Assembly (NCBI GenBank): GCA_012862575.1
Contig: BLSF01000061.1
Location: 124,001 to 188,000, forward strand
DNA from: Parietichytrium sp. I65-24A
Taxonomy: Eukaryota; Sar; Bigyra; Thraustochytrida; Thraustochytriidae
DNA length: 64,000 bases
Direction: 5' to 3'
How positions within the stretch are numbered: the stretch's first letter is position 1; the number at the start of each line of letters is the position of its first letter. The position numbers and the translations under genes are program-made. Positions 36,069 through 46,200 of the stretch are shown one piece after another. The notes beneath the pieces are model-generated. The model did not search any database and had not been told where the DNA came from. It saw only the letters and a program-made list of their open reading frames with translations.

Positions 36069-36262
36069 CGTGTGTTGCGGGTTGTTTTCGGGTGAGCACG
36101 AGTTATGGGTCTGTGTGATTCGGGGTCTGCGCGCCTTGAGAAAAACTGAGCGCTCATATCAGAGACTGAAATTTTCCATCGAGTGGTACAACAGAGGGAC
36201 AGATTTGCTGAGAGAGACAACATTCACCGACTATCGAGAGAGATGAGAATGCGAAACAACTT

Positions 36263-36568
36263 GCTGCATTTGAGCCCAACTACTTAACCACAGACGCTAA
36301 TGTGGGACTAAAAACAACGTTTCCAACTCGGGACAACGACTTTTTTCTTCCTATAGTTTATTCAACAAGTATCCATATGGGAGCAAGTACGCAATATTAT
36401 GGGACAAGAAAAAAAAACTGCCAACCTATGGGACAAATGTTGCATTTGAGCCCAACTACTTAACAACAGACGCTAATGTGGAACAAAAACCAATGTTTCT
36501 TTTTCTGACCAACTCGGGACAAAGACCTATCAATTAGCTAGTTGATTCAACAAGTATCCATATGGGAT
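36263..36568. repeat. Direct duplication including the 3' end of the PAP2 gene
   Basis: A ~130-bp segment at 36263-36401 is repeated at ~36440-36568. Both start TTTGAGCCCAACTACTTAA and reach TTCAACAAGTATCCATATGG. The second copy runs into the last codons of the PAP2 gene, so the first holds a stranded copy of the gene end. The remainder of 36069-36529 holds no gene. Confidence 0.8.
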
Positions 36569-37945
36569 CAAGATCGCACCAAACGTGTATACAAGGTAGT
36601 ACAAGCCTTCGAGTATCTGCAAGAACACTGATGCTGCAAATGGTTTGCGAATCACCTTACCATTGACAGGATCTTTCTCGTAGACATTGAACAGGAAACG
36701 AAACTTTTCGATCATATGAACATGAAAATAGCAGTAGCTGAACGTCAGTGCAAAAAGAGTCCAATATAGTGCTTCATCCTTTACAAAGAGCTCATCGGAG
36801 ACAGGGGCGGTTGCAATTGAAAACAAATTCGCACTGAAATCACCACCCCAAAGTAAATAGTAGCCAAGAAAGCCTCCAATATTTCCACCCAAAGAAAACC
36901 ACATTTTTGAGACATTATGCGGCGATCCATTCTTTTGATCAAAGAGTGCCAAGATTGTCTTGTCTGGTTTTGCCCGACAAAAGTACACTACTGGTGCGAA
37001 AACAGTAATCGATGCAAGTGTGATGAAGAGTATCAAAAAACTTTGGCTGTCAACCGTTTCACTCGCGTCGGTAACGATGGTTTCACACACGATGATTGCG
37101 ACAAATGCTCCGATTAGCGCCCCGAATAGAACGTCCTGTGGATAGTGGACACCAAGGATGTTCCTTGATAACATGGTCATGAGGATGAGCGAGACGGAAA
37201 TTCCTACCGAGAGAGCTGAAAATCCGAAATGGTACATGAAAACAACGCCACCCGATGCCGCCATTGTCGAATGCAGAGATGGAGTAGAGTATCCTTTCGA
37301 TGCGTATCCATCAACTTTAAGCTCTTTCGCAATATAGTACGGACGCGGTGCACAGATTAGGTGCTTCAAAACCGAGCTAAACGTCCCGGCAATCATTGCG
37401 GAAATGAGCATTCGCATCGTACTAAACTCGCCTAGTACAAGTATATTCAGTGGGATGAACGACAGTGAAATGTTTCGCTTGTACATGTAATGCAAGACAT
37501 GGCAAACAGGCATGAAGAAATAATAAAAGTAGCCCAGAGTTGTAGTCTGGATCCATTCGAGGTATCGAATCTGGTGATGGAAAAACCACACTCGTCCACC
37601 GGCCTGTTCACGTTGAAATGCTTCCAAAGCATTCATGTTCTTTTCAGACATTGTTGCGATGGTGTCCTGCTCAATTTTTGGAGCTCGACGCAGGAGCCGA
37701 TGTTCGTTTTCAACCTGAAAAAGATCCAAAACGCCGTTGATGTTTTTACAACAGATCAGATCGCTGACACTTATGCCAAGTTCAGAAGCAATCTCAACTA
37801 ATCTGGGCCAATTCTTCTGAGATGACGCCATCTGTTCAAATTTTTCGAAGCTGTACTTCTCACGGAGAGTTTGTATAAAATTCTCATTATCTCTGTCTTG
37901 ATCCGTGTCGGCAACTTTGTAGTAAAGAGCAGATGATTTGAGCAT
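36530..37945 (-). CDS. PAP2-superfamily membrane phosphatase
   Basis: The 471-residue protein carries the three PAP2 phosphatase motifs: KHLICAPRP (~193-201), YSTPSLHST (~219-227, the catalytic-motif H conserved), and SRNILGVHYPQD (~260-271). The enzymes of this family remove phosphate from lipids such as phosphatidate, sphingosine-1-phosphate or polyprenyl phosphates at a membrane face. About eight to ten hydrophobic segments surround the motifs. The N-terminal ~120 residues are soluble, and the extra C-terminal half (from ~290) holds four more membrane segments with no known assignment. A TATATAT box lies about 45 bp upstream. A role in altering host or virion lipids is inferred. Confidence 0.88.
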   Translation of the reverse strand: MLKSSALYYKVADTDQDRDNENFIQTLREKYSFEKFEQMASSQKNWPRLVEIASELGISVSDLICCKNINGVLDLFQVENEHRLLRRAPKIEQDTIATMSEKNMNALEAFQREQAGGRVWFFHHQIRYLEWIQTTTLGYFYYFFMPVCHVLHYMYKRNISLSFIPLNILVLGEFSTMRMLISAMIAGTFSSVLKHLICAPRPYYIAKELKVDGYASKGYSTPSLHSTMAASGGVVFMYHFGFSALSVGISVSLILMTMLSRNILGVHYPQDVLFGALIGAFVAIIVCETIVTDASETVDSQSFLILFITLASITVFAPVVYFCRAKPDKTILALFDQKNGSPHNVSKMWFSLGGNIGGFLGYYLLWGGDFSANLFSIATAPVSDELFVKDEALYWTLFALTFSYCYFHVHMIEKFRFLFNVYEKDPVNGKVIRKPFAASVFLQILEGLYYLVYTFGAILIPYGYLLNQLAN

Positions 37946-38002
37946 TTTTATTTTCGGGTTTTTAAAATAGTACTTTGATGTTGATAAATATATATTCGAT
38001 CT

Positions 38003-38461
38003 CTACTCGCTTGTATATGTTTCGAATCTCAGGCTTTGAAGAATGCCTGCCCACATTTGTCTACCGGCGGTAGATTGGTAAAACACCGCTTTTAATTTCC
38101 TGTGCATCTCCTCGATTTCATTCAACTTTTGGTTGTGTTTCAGTTCAACTACCATCAATTGATTAGGCTCTTCTTGTTGCTGCTGCTGCTGCTGTTGTCT
38201 GGCCCGCTTGCTTCTTCTTCGTGACCCAGCAAACGTTTTCCTTGAATGATCGTATCGCAGATCAATCGTGCATCTACAATTGGGACATGAAAGAATCGGC
38301 TCAAAGATTAGCGTGTAGGCGTTTGATCGGATCATGTCGTTAAAGCAAGATGTGTGAAAAAAATGGCCACATGGCAGCATCTCGCGTCTCTCTCGTTTGC
38401 TGATAGTCTCAATGCAAAGCGTGCAATGCAACTGATGGTTTTCTAACGACTCATCGGACAT
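38003..38461 (-). CDS. RING-H2 finger protein, probable E3 ubiquitin ligase
   Basis: The 152-residue protein has a RING-H2 motif near the N-terminus: CTLC (residues ~14-17), then CGHFFHTSC (~31-39) and CPNC (~59-62). The arrangement C-x2-C...C-x-H-x2/3-H-x2-C...C-x2-C is complete. RING proteins recruit ubiquitin-conjugating enzymes. A basic Arg/Lys stretch and poly-Gln block follow (~75-100), then a helical tail. TGTATATG lies about 45 bp upstream. Viral RING ligases often target host defence factors; the target here is unknown. Confidence 0.85.
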   Translation of the reverse strand: MSDESLENHQLHCTLCIETISKRERREMLPCGHFFHTSCFNDMIRSNAYTLIFEPILSCPNCRCTIDLRYDHSRKTFAGSRRRSKRARQQQQQQQQEEPNQLMVVELKHNQKLNEIEEMHRKLKAVFYQSTAGRQMWAGILQSLRFETYTSE

Positions 38462-38522
38462 TTTTTTTCTTTTTCTTTTTCTTTTGTTTATTAAAACGTT
38501 TTATTGTATATGAATATTGGGC

Positions 38523-39794
38523 TTAATTAATACCAAATTGCTCCATCGCGCGTTCAATCGAATCTTCAACCGTCTCTTCACCATCTTCAATACATTTCGC
38601 TGCATAGACATTGTCATAGCATTCTGGGGCTGCTATGAATCCAATCAATCCTTGTCTAAAGAGCATCGATGCGAGTACTTTGACATGTTTTAAATCACTG
38701 GATAACGTGTTAAAAAACTTCTCCAATTGATCTCGGGTTTCGATAAGATACTCTTCTCTGGGCATTCTAAACATCTTGAGGAATTGCAGCACGCCAATGA
38801 CTGCATCTCCTTTAAAATTATCATCCATTATCATCTCGTATAAATCGTCGATAGGTAGACTGTTGGGTTCACAGTACTCCAAAAAGTCACGGCAGACATC
38901 TGCCTCATTATACGTGGAAGGAAGTAGATCTCGGATTGTCTCCAACAATTCTGTCTTTGTAAGATATGATACAAATGTTTCCAGTGTATGAAATGCAACT
39001 TTCATATTGGCCTTTGAACAGGCATGCTGAAAGAAATCCACCGCAAGATGTCTGTATTGAGGTTCTAATTGAATTCGTGAGCGAGAGATGATCTTGATGA
39101 TATCCGACTGATCCTGCTGCCCTTCGCTTTGCCCTTCTTTTCCCTGCTGCTGCTGAATCAACAAAATTGGTAGAATCAACGAATACCAGTCATTCGATAA
39201 AACGCGCCCTGTCAATTGTGAAACGACCGCCTCAGGGAAAGAACACTTTCGAATAATCAGGTGCATGAGGAGATTTATGTCATAAGTCATCTCACTGACA
39301 ACCTCTTTTCCTAAAACAAAATCACTGAACGCTTTTGAATTGAAAAAGGTCATCAAGTGGGCAGTCGGAGCAACATCAAAGAAGAAATAATAGTCTCGAA
39401 TACATTCAGTAAACCAGCTGAAATCATCGAAAGATCCGAGAGCATCCTTTCCAAAAAACTGTTCTTTGTTTTCTTTCAAGAAAGGTTTGACTACTTCCTC
39501 TTGCCGGTCATATTCATTCCAGTATTCTTGAAGAAATCTCTTGATGATTCTATGTAGCTGCTCGATGGATCCATCATTTGTCGTGAATCCAGTATGATCT
39601 TCAGTATTTTGAAAACAACCGTAAATTTTCTTGAACAACTCTTTCAGTGTATCTGACTGCTTTTTTGCGGGTTGAACAGATGGATCATCTCTATATTCAA
39701 ATACCGCACTTGTCATCATTTCGGAAGCCACCGAAGTAACATCATCAGTGATTGCTTCTCCTTCATTAATTCCAAATAACGCACTTGTGTTCAT
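38523..39794 (-). CDS. Unrecognised 423-residue helical protein
   Basis: No family is recognised. The protein is acidic and predominantly helical, with a short poly-Gln/Gly stretch near residue 215 and an acidic C-terminus (EDGEETVEDSIERAMEQFG). It shares the box at 39829-39838 with the divergent gene at 39878. Its size and expression context fit a virion or assembly protein but nothing in the sequence proves it. Confidence 0.65.
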   Translation of the reverse strand: MNTSALFGINEGEAITDDVTSVASEMMTSAVFEYRDDPSVQPAKKQSDTLKELFKKIYGCFQNTEDHTGFTTNDGSIEQLHRIIKRFLQEYWNEYDRQEEVVKPFLKENKEQFFGKDALGSFDDFSWFTECIRDYYFFFDVAPTAHLMTFFNSKAFSDFVLGKEVVSEMTYDINLLMHLIIRKCSFPEAVVSQLTGRVLSNDWYSLILPILLIQQQQGKEGQSEGQQDQSDIIKIISRSRIQLEPQYRHLAVDFFQHACSKANMKVAFHTLETFVSYLTKTELLETIRDLLPSTYNEADVCRDFLEYCEPNSLPIDDLYEMIMDDNFKGDAVIGVLQFLKMFRMPREEYLIETRDQLEKFFNTLSSDLKHVKVLASMLFRQGLIGFIAAPECYDNVYAAKCIEDGEETVEDSIERAMEQFGIN

Positions 39795-39828
39795 TTTCGG
39801 TTGTGTAAAGGTTATATCAGTTCATAAG

Positions 39829-39838
39829 TATATATGTA
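39829..39838. promoter_or_regulatory. Bidirectional TATA box
   Basis: TATATATGTA lies 35 bp from the ATG at 39794 (minus) and 40 bp from the ATG at 39878 (plus). Confidence 0.6.
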
Positions 39839-39877
39839 AAGCCAATACATTTTTTTTTAAACAAAATACACACAATT

Positions 39878-40348
39878 ATGAGCGAGATCCTGCGTCATAT
39901 TTGGTACCTAGTCAATAATGGCGCCGATGAACGCACTGCTCAATTGAATTCAATCGAAGATCAGCTATTCCAGACACCAAATTGTCTCGTGTTTTCACCA
40001 GATGAGAAAATATCATCATCATCTTTGAATCAATCAGCTTGTTTGCATCATCTATTTGATCTACATTCCATTGTCGAGACTTGTACAACCCAGGTCTTTG
40101 TAGACAAGAAGCAGACCATTAACTATGTGTGCTATGACGTTTTGCGAATGCTCCAGCAGCAGCAGCAGCAGTTCCGCGAATGTGATTGGCGATACATCTA
40201 CGAATCCCCGGACACCTACCGCTATGTAGGCTGTAGCTATCCATGGCAGCAATGGGAACTCTATCGGCATCATGAAGCCATTTTCGTGTACTTGGGATTA
40301 CTGATCCCATACTTTGCCTTGTTGCTACTTTTCTCGAGAAATATGTGA
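39878..40348 (+). CDS. Unrecognised protein with a C-terminal membrane anchor
   Basis: The 156-residue protein is soluble over most of its length and ends with a single hydrophobic helix (AIFVYLGLLIPYFALLLLF) followed by four residues, a tail-anchor layout. A poly-Gln stretch lies near residue 90 and six Cys are scattered before the helix. The function is unknown. Its stop codon forms the first bases of a hairpin at 40346-40404. Confidence 0.65.
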   Translation: MSEILRHIWYLVNNGADERTAQLNSIEDQLFQTPNCLVFSPDEKISSSSLNQSACLHHLFDLHSIVETCTTQVFVDKKQTINYVCYDVLRMLQQQQQQFRECDWRYIYESPDTYRYVGCSYPWQQWELYRHHEAIFVYLGLLIPYFALLLLFSRNM

Positions 40349-40404
40349 GACCACCGTTAGTCGAAAAAAGAAATTCGTTTACGTTGTGACCAATGGTGGT
40401 CTCA
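40346..40404. terminator. Hairpin beginning on a stop codon
   Basis: Arms 40346-40362 and 40388-40404 (TGAGACCACCGTTAGTC against its near-complement) pair over 17 bp with two mismatches. The TGA stop codon of the preceding gene is the first triplet of the left arm. The TBP gene starts 41 bp beyond the hairpin. Confidence 0.5.
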
Positions 40405-40445
40405 TTACTGTTATAGGTAAGCTGAAAAAGAAAATCATCAAATAA

Positions 40446-41012
40446 ATGACATCACCATACGATACAATCAATATTTTTGTCAATGGCAATATCATCAACA
40501 TGCCAAGTTTGGAAGAACTTGTCATTCGTTCTAATGGTATCGGTAGCTATTGTCAAACGAGATTCCCTACTGCGGTGTTTAGATTCGACAACCCTCGCGC
40601 AACTGTGAATGTCTTTAGTTCGGGCAAACTTTCTTCGATGGGTGGCAAGTCTGAGGGGGACATTCTACTTGCCATTTATACTTTTTGTAAGCTTACGAAT
40701 GTCCGAGTGACCGGCATCTCTATCCGAAACATTGTGTCAAGAGTAGACTACAAAAGGCCAATTGATCTTGCCAAACTTCATGAGGCGAATGCCGCCATCA
40801 CGACGTTTGATCCCGCCATCTACCCAAATTGCATCATCAACATTGGTCCACGAAAGCAAACGGCATGCGTGTCCCGCAACGGGAAAGTGATGATCATGGG
40901 GTGCCAATCGGACGATGAGGTGCAAGAGACGGTTCGTCAAGTTGATCGAATCATGTTTAGCGCTTATTTAAACCATCCGAATAGCTCTCTACACTCATCT
41001 TCCAACTGTTGA
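40446..41012 (+). CDS. TATA-box-binding protein (TBP)
   Basis: The 188-residue protein shows the two imperfect repeats of TBP. Repeat one has VNVFSSGKLSSMGGKSEGD (residues ~57-75), matching the family's ALIFSSGK...TGAKSE segment. Repeat two has ISIRNIVSRVDYKRPIDL (~95-113), FDPAIYPNCI and SRNGKVMIMGCQSDDEV. TBP bends TATA DNA and nucleates the initiation complex. No N-terminal extension is present. Its last codons overlap the convergent gene at 40964 by 49 bp. Together with strong TATATA boxes before most core genes it implies virus-specific promoter recognition. Confidence 0.88.
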   Translation: MTSPYDTINIFVNGNIINMPSLEELVIRSNGIGSYCQTRFPTAVFRFDNPRATVNVFSSGKLSSMGGKSEGDILLAIYTFCKLTNVRVTGISIRNIVSRVDYKRPIDLAKLHEANAAITTFDPAIYPNCIINIGPRKQTACVSRNGKVMIMGCQSDDEVQETVRQVDRIMFSAYLNHPNSSLHSSSNC

Positions 41013-43171
41013 TAGAATTCTTCGACCCCTGGAATTCCCAAGAGTTTTGGATAGAGAGTGAAAATAGATTGATACTCTTGTTTTTTCAGTTCCTTGTCAG
41101 AGTTTTTACAGTACTCCAATCTCCACATCATCTTCTCAACCAGGTTGTTGATATTTTCTTCCTCCCTCTCTTCCGTGACAGTTTGCTCGAAAGACAACCC
41201 ATAGTCATCCCAATCACACAAACAGTCGATGTACTCCATCACTCTCGTTGGATTGTCATTACTGATGTACCCACCTTCAATATACTTGTTTCCATTTTTT
41301 CGTGAAGTAAACTTCTTATTCGTTGATTCAACAAATGTCACCAAATCAGTAATTTTCTTTTCAGAAACGTTTTTGGTATAACAATCGACGTATTCTCGAT
41401 CCAGAGTAGCTCTAAGTCGGAGGAGTCGATTATGAAACGTTTGTAAACATGTACTCACTGAAGCAATCAAATGTATCGAAAATTCCAAACTGAATAGTTT
41501 TGGCATGATGTATGTGTGCGCATGTTGATCGTATTCTCCATCAAGAACCGCAAAGATGCGTTGTCGTCTACCCTCCAGTCGATGGTAATAGTGCTTCATG
41601 TATTTAGCCCATAATGACCAGCTGATAGATGGGAGATTGGTATATTTCCGCCTACTCATCAGTTCCCAGATCCGTTGAGGACAAACTTGTATATTTCTCA
41701 CTAGTAGAAAAGGATTAATCGCCTTTTCTTCTTTTTCCCTCTCATCATCTCGAGGCACCTCAATAAACTTGAATGGGGGGTAACTGAAACGATATTCATG
41801 TTGAGCTCGATGGCACCATTCCAGGAACACGGCCAAGTAGACGTATTGTTCCTGATTAGATCGGTTTTTACAAATCTCACTAATCACGTTCTCATCGAAT
41901 TCATCAAGAGTTCCAGGTTGAATGAAAGCTTTGCCGTATCTCCGTCTCAAATATTCGATTGTGCCTAATGAAGAGGTTGGCGCAATGTCCAAAGTCTCGT
42001 GACGGCTGCTATCGCGGCTGCTCTGTCGTTGTCGTTGTAGTTGCGGAGTAGTAAGTGGAGCTGGAGCTGGAGGCGAGTGGGTGGGTAATCTTTGTTTCCT
42101 TCGACGTTCTAAACTGTCATTTGATGATGAATCGTCTTCTTCGTCGTCACTGCTGTCGTGTCGTTGGACGAAAGAACGACTCTCATCACTCATTCGATGC
42201 TCTGAACTATCGTCCTCTGATGAATCATCTTCTTCGTCTTCTTCACTGCTGTCGTTTCGTTGTACGAAAGAACGACTCTCATCACTCATCCGACGTTCTG
42301 AACTATCATCACTACTGTGATTCCGTGAGATGGATCTTCTTCTCTTCATATATGCGCTGTAATCTGAATCCACTTCGTCTTCTGAGCTACTACTATTGTC
42401 ATCAGGAAAAATAGTCTCAGGCGATGGCATCAATGCCTCGAGTTCATTACGATACTCGTCGAGGTAGCTTTCGTGATTGTCCATCAAGAATTTGTACTCA
42501 TTCGAGGTCAGCTTAACATTGATTTCACCGGTGATTTTGCTGTACAGAATCATCAGTTTCAAATGCTCAAAGAAAAACTCTTGTAATTTCTGGCGCTGCG
42601 TTCCATTTGACACGTTCAACCTTGATAATCCAGAACGACGATACAGTCTGTCATAATCATCGGTATTTCTCGACTGTTTCAAGAGCGTTCGTAAAATCTC
42701 ATTGAGAAGTTCCAATTGGTTTTTCTGCAATTTTGAGTCCGATCCAACAGCATCTTTTCTCCCTCGAGATTTAATCTGTTGTGACTGATCATCCAATCCA
42801 GTCGCATCTTTGAAACTTGGAAGAAACAATTCAGCATAAAAATCGCTCTCACACCGTTTACTAATCGACTGAATGCATTCATCAAGTTGCCTCAAATGAT
42901 TCGTCCGTATTGCACCGTAGGTCTCTCTATTAATTTCAGCATATTTATTAATGAGTGATGTCGCGTAGATTGCATACCGAACGGATACACTGAAATACAT
43001 CTTTCGGTGTCTCACAAGAACTTCTGGGACTCGATACCCCTCGTCGAGATAACGTACCATCACTGGTAGATCGAAATTACGAAGTGTCTTTTCCGCATCT
43101 TTCTCATTTGGCGCAGACTCTCCATAACCTTGCAATATGACATTCCATTCATCTGATGATAGGTACCCCAT
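40964..43171 (-). CDS. Unrecognised 735-residue protein with acidic Ser-rich middle
   Basis: I do not recognise it. Residues 1-250 are helical. Residues ~260-400 hold low-complexity units (SSEDDSSEHRMSDESRSFVQ appearing twice) with many SSDDE sites suited to casein kinase II. From ~430 to the end there is a large globular helical region. TATATATTTT lies about 40 bp upstream. The large size with an internal disordered segment fits a tegument- or matrix-like protein, by inference only. Confidence 0.7.
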   Translation of the reverse strand: MGYLSSDEWNVILQGYGESAPNEKDAEKTLRNFDLPVMVRYLDEGYRVPEVLVRHRKMYFSVSVRYAIYATSLINKYAEINRETYGAIRTNHLRQLDECIQSISKRCESDFYAELFLPSFKDATGLDDQSQQIKSRGRKDAVGSDSKLQKNQLELLNEILRTLLKQSRNTDDYDRLYRRSGLSRLNVSNGTQRQKLQEFFFEHLKLMILYSKITGEINVKLTSNEYKFLMDNHESYLDEYRNELEALMPSPETIFPDDNSSSSEDEVDSDYSAYMKRRRSISRNHSSDDSSERRMSDESRSFVQRNDSSEEDEEDDSSEDDSSEHRMSDESRSFVQRHDSSDDEEDDSSSNDSLERRRKQRLPTHSPPAPAPLTTPQLQRQRQSSRDSSRHETLDIAPTSSLGTIEYLRRRYGKAFIQPGTLDEFDENVISEICKNRSNQEQYVYLAVFLEWCHRAQHEYRFSYPPFKFIEVPRDDEREKEEKAINPFLLVRNIQVCPQRIWELMSRRKYTNLPSISWSLWAKYMKHYYHRLEGRRQRIFAVLDGEYDQHAHTYIMPKLFSLEFSIHLIASVSTCLQTFHNRLLRLRATLDREYVDCYTKNVSEKKITDLVTFVESTNKKFTSRKNGNKYIEGGYISNDNPTRVMEYIDCLCDWDDYGLSFEQTVTEEREEENINNLVEKMMWRLEYCKNSDKELKKQEYQSIFTLYPKLLGIPGVEEFYQQLEDECRELFGWFK

Positions 43172-43217
43172 TTCGTTGTGTTTTTAAAAACGACAAATCA
43201 TGATCGTATATATTTTA

Positions 43218-46200
43218 TTACTTTTGCCACATGGATTGTAAGGTTTTCTGTTTCTTCTTTCTATCATCTCCTTCTTCTTCCAGCACCAATGGCGTTTTAC
43301 GTGGCCGCGTGATTGTCACGTAATCACCGCGCACACCATAACACCAATTCAAAAGCGCGGTATTCCGCCCGATCTTCTTTTGTGTGTAAGCATCTTCGTT
43401 AAACATCGCATCTGTCTGCTCTTGTCCGATAATATGCTTCATCAATCGCGACATTGGGTTTCGTATCATCTTGTCAAGGTAGTAAAACTTGTCAATGGTC
43501 AACGATTTCTCCAGGACCAACGCGTAGTCAATGATCTGTTCACCGACTTTGGACAAGTCCTTCTGGAAAGGGACGTTGCAAACACAGTAAAAGAACCGTT
43601 CACCGATTGCTGGCGAATCATGGATGCCACATCGCTCTACTTGACGCTTCCATGCCAGGTAATGAGCCTGAATGGCCTTCTTCGGTGCGTTCAACTTTTT
43701 ACCAATCTTGTAGTATTCATAGTCGAATCCTTCGTTCAAATGTCTTTGCACAAACTCTTTCACCTTTTCAATCCCTACGGTAAGGTTGTTGTTCACGTAG
43801 ACTTCTTGGACAAATGTTTTCATGATCTCACGTGTCAACAGGGTGTTGTCACGGCGCGCGAGTTCGATCCCGGACGCCGACCAGCCATTTGTTTTGACCT
43901 CTTTTTTCCCGAGTGCCTTGTTAAATTCCTTTACAAATTTCCTGCTCACATACTTTTTCTTTGACAAAAGGGTAAATGGCCAAAAGACCTTTTCAAGTTC
44001 AATTGCCATGGGACTCAGTTGAGGGAAATATAGCTCTTTGTTGATGTAGTCCTCCAATATTTCACCCGCTGTAAACACATGTTCCATAATCTCCATCTCG
44101 GATGCTTCCGGGTACTTGCTTTGTACATCGGTGAACTTGACAAACACCGAGTCAGTGTCACCATAAACCACTTTGACTTGCAAACCGGTCAGTTCCACGG
44201 AACGTTCGTGACAAAAATCACGAACAATCTCAATCTGTTGACGGCCGGTGGAGGTGATTCCAGTGGCCACGGGGATGAGTGGGATTGGGGAGTATTTACT
44301 CCCAGTAAGTCCGTACAAGCTGTTGCAGACGATTTTGACCGCCAGCTGCTTGGCGTCGTAGATCGATGCATTGAACAGTGCATCCGCAACGGCGGCATCA
44401 TCTCCAGCTGCTTTTGCTACACTGGCGCGCTCCTTTTCTTTTCCCATCAATTTCTTCACTCGCGAACGTTCCGACATGAGCTCGCGTTCAATCATCCCGA
44501 GAATTCCTTCTTTGACCGCCTGTGGCACGAAACGATCACCGACTGGGGTTGTTATGATGTTACTGGTAACATTTTTCACTTGTGACTCGTCGTTGATATA
44601 CGTGTCGAATGACAGATTCCATGCGCGCATGATCGACGGGTACAAGGAAGCAAAATCAAGCACTGCCACCGGCTCAAGATGGTGACCAACTGCAGGATCC
44701 AAGACAGTTGCACCCTCGTACTTTTCATCACCGCCTTCGCCTTCTCCTTGATCATCAAAGTATGCCGTAGGGATCACGTAGTTTTCACGGAGACTGTATT
44801 CCATGATTTTGCGGGTCAACTTGTACATGGACCCCTTTCGTAAGACGGCGTTAAAGGTCACCCCGAGGATCTTGCACAACTCGACAGAATTCAGTGTCAT
44901 CATCCATTTTGCATCGAGCTTGAGTAACAGCTCCACATCTTTGGCACAGTATTCTGCCAGCAACTTGCGTCCTTCACGAGTCTTGTAATGAGTTGGAATC
45001 TCACGGTAGCTCATTTCTTTCTTGTTGTCATCGATCTTGGCCTCTTTACAAACTGCACTTAGTTTGTACTCTTCCAATTTCCTAGACCCAAGAATGCTTT
45101 TAAAGAAATCAAACATTGTTCGCCCTGGCATCTGATAGTGAAAGATTTCCTTGGCACCGGACTGTTTCGATCCACCCACCCGTTTTTCATAGGTGACCGG
45201 AACATTCAACCGCCGACTAAACTCCGTACACCATTCGATCTCCAACTGCTTCATCCGTTCCAGAATGTACGGCATATCGAAGGCGTCCGAGTTGTACCCC
45301 ACGATGACATCTGGATCGTTGTCGATCGCGACAAGTTGCGCAAACCGATAGAGTAGTTGGGACTCTAACTCAAAGCACTCTACGCGAAAGAACGACGTCT
45401 TTTCGTCTTCGCCATCGGGTACAAAATTGGGGGTGTCCCCCAAACACAACACTCCGGAAGCAATGCAATCAGTCGGCCCGTTTACACCTGTCACGTAGTA
45501 TGCCAACTGGATGATTGGGTCACCGCGTGCAGCATCCGGAAAGACGTTAATGTCCGGGGAAAGACATTCGATATCAAAGTAAAACACCCGTGGGAACATG
45601 TTTGATTGGGACGGTGATTTCATGACCGATTGTGGGTTGTAGACATAAGTTGTCCCGTCACGAGTTATTCGGTTTTTTCGCTTTTGCTGCTGAGGTGAAC
45701 AACTCACTCGAATGGTACTAAACCCACTGATATCATGCTCTGCCATGTACTTGGTCAAATAGTCGATACTGCTGTGGTAGAGCACCGGCCATTCAGCGCG
45801 TCGGTCTTTGTCTCTCCACAATTCTTTGGTAAACTTTCGAGCGACACTCGGATTGTCAACACCAATTTTGATAAGCGCGTTCTTGTTCTCACGGTACCCA
45901 AGGATGGTCTGCAACTCTCGATGTGGTGTGATAGATTGAACATGCCGCTGGTTTGAAGGCGGGTGCCGGATTCGTCGTTCAGATTTGAGGTTGAAGATTT
46001 TAACAAATCCGTCTTCGTTATGCTCTTCTTCAAACCATACTCCGCGCTTTTTGTCTCTATATTCCGCATCCATTCGAAGAATACGACTCCGCCATCGCTT
46101 GTAGTTTTCCGCTTTTTCTTCCAGTGTCCCATCGCCGAGATCAATGTAAAAATGATCCAAGTATCCACCCACATCCACCACAATGGATTCATCCGGGTCA

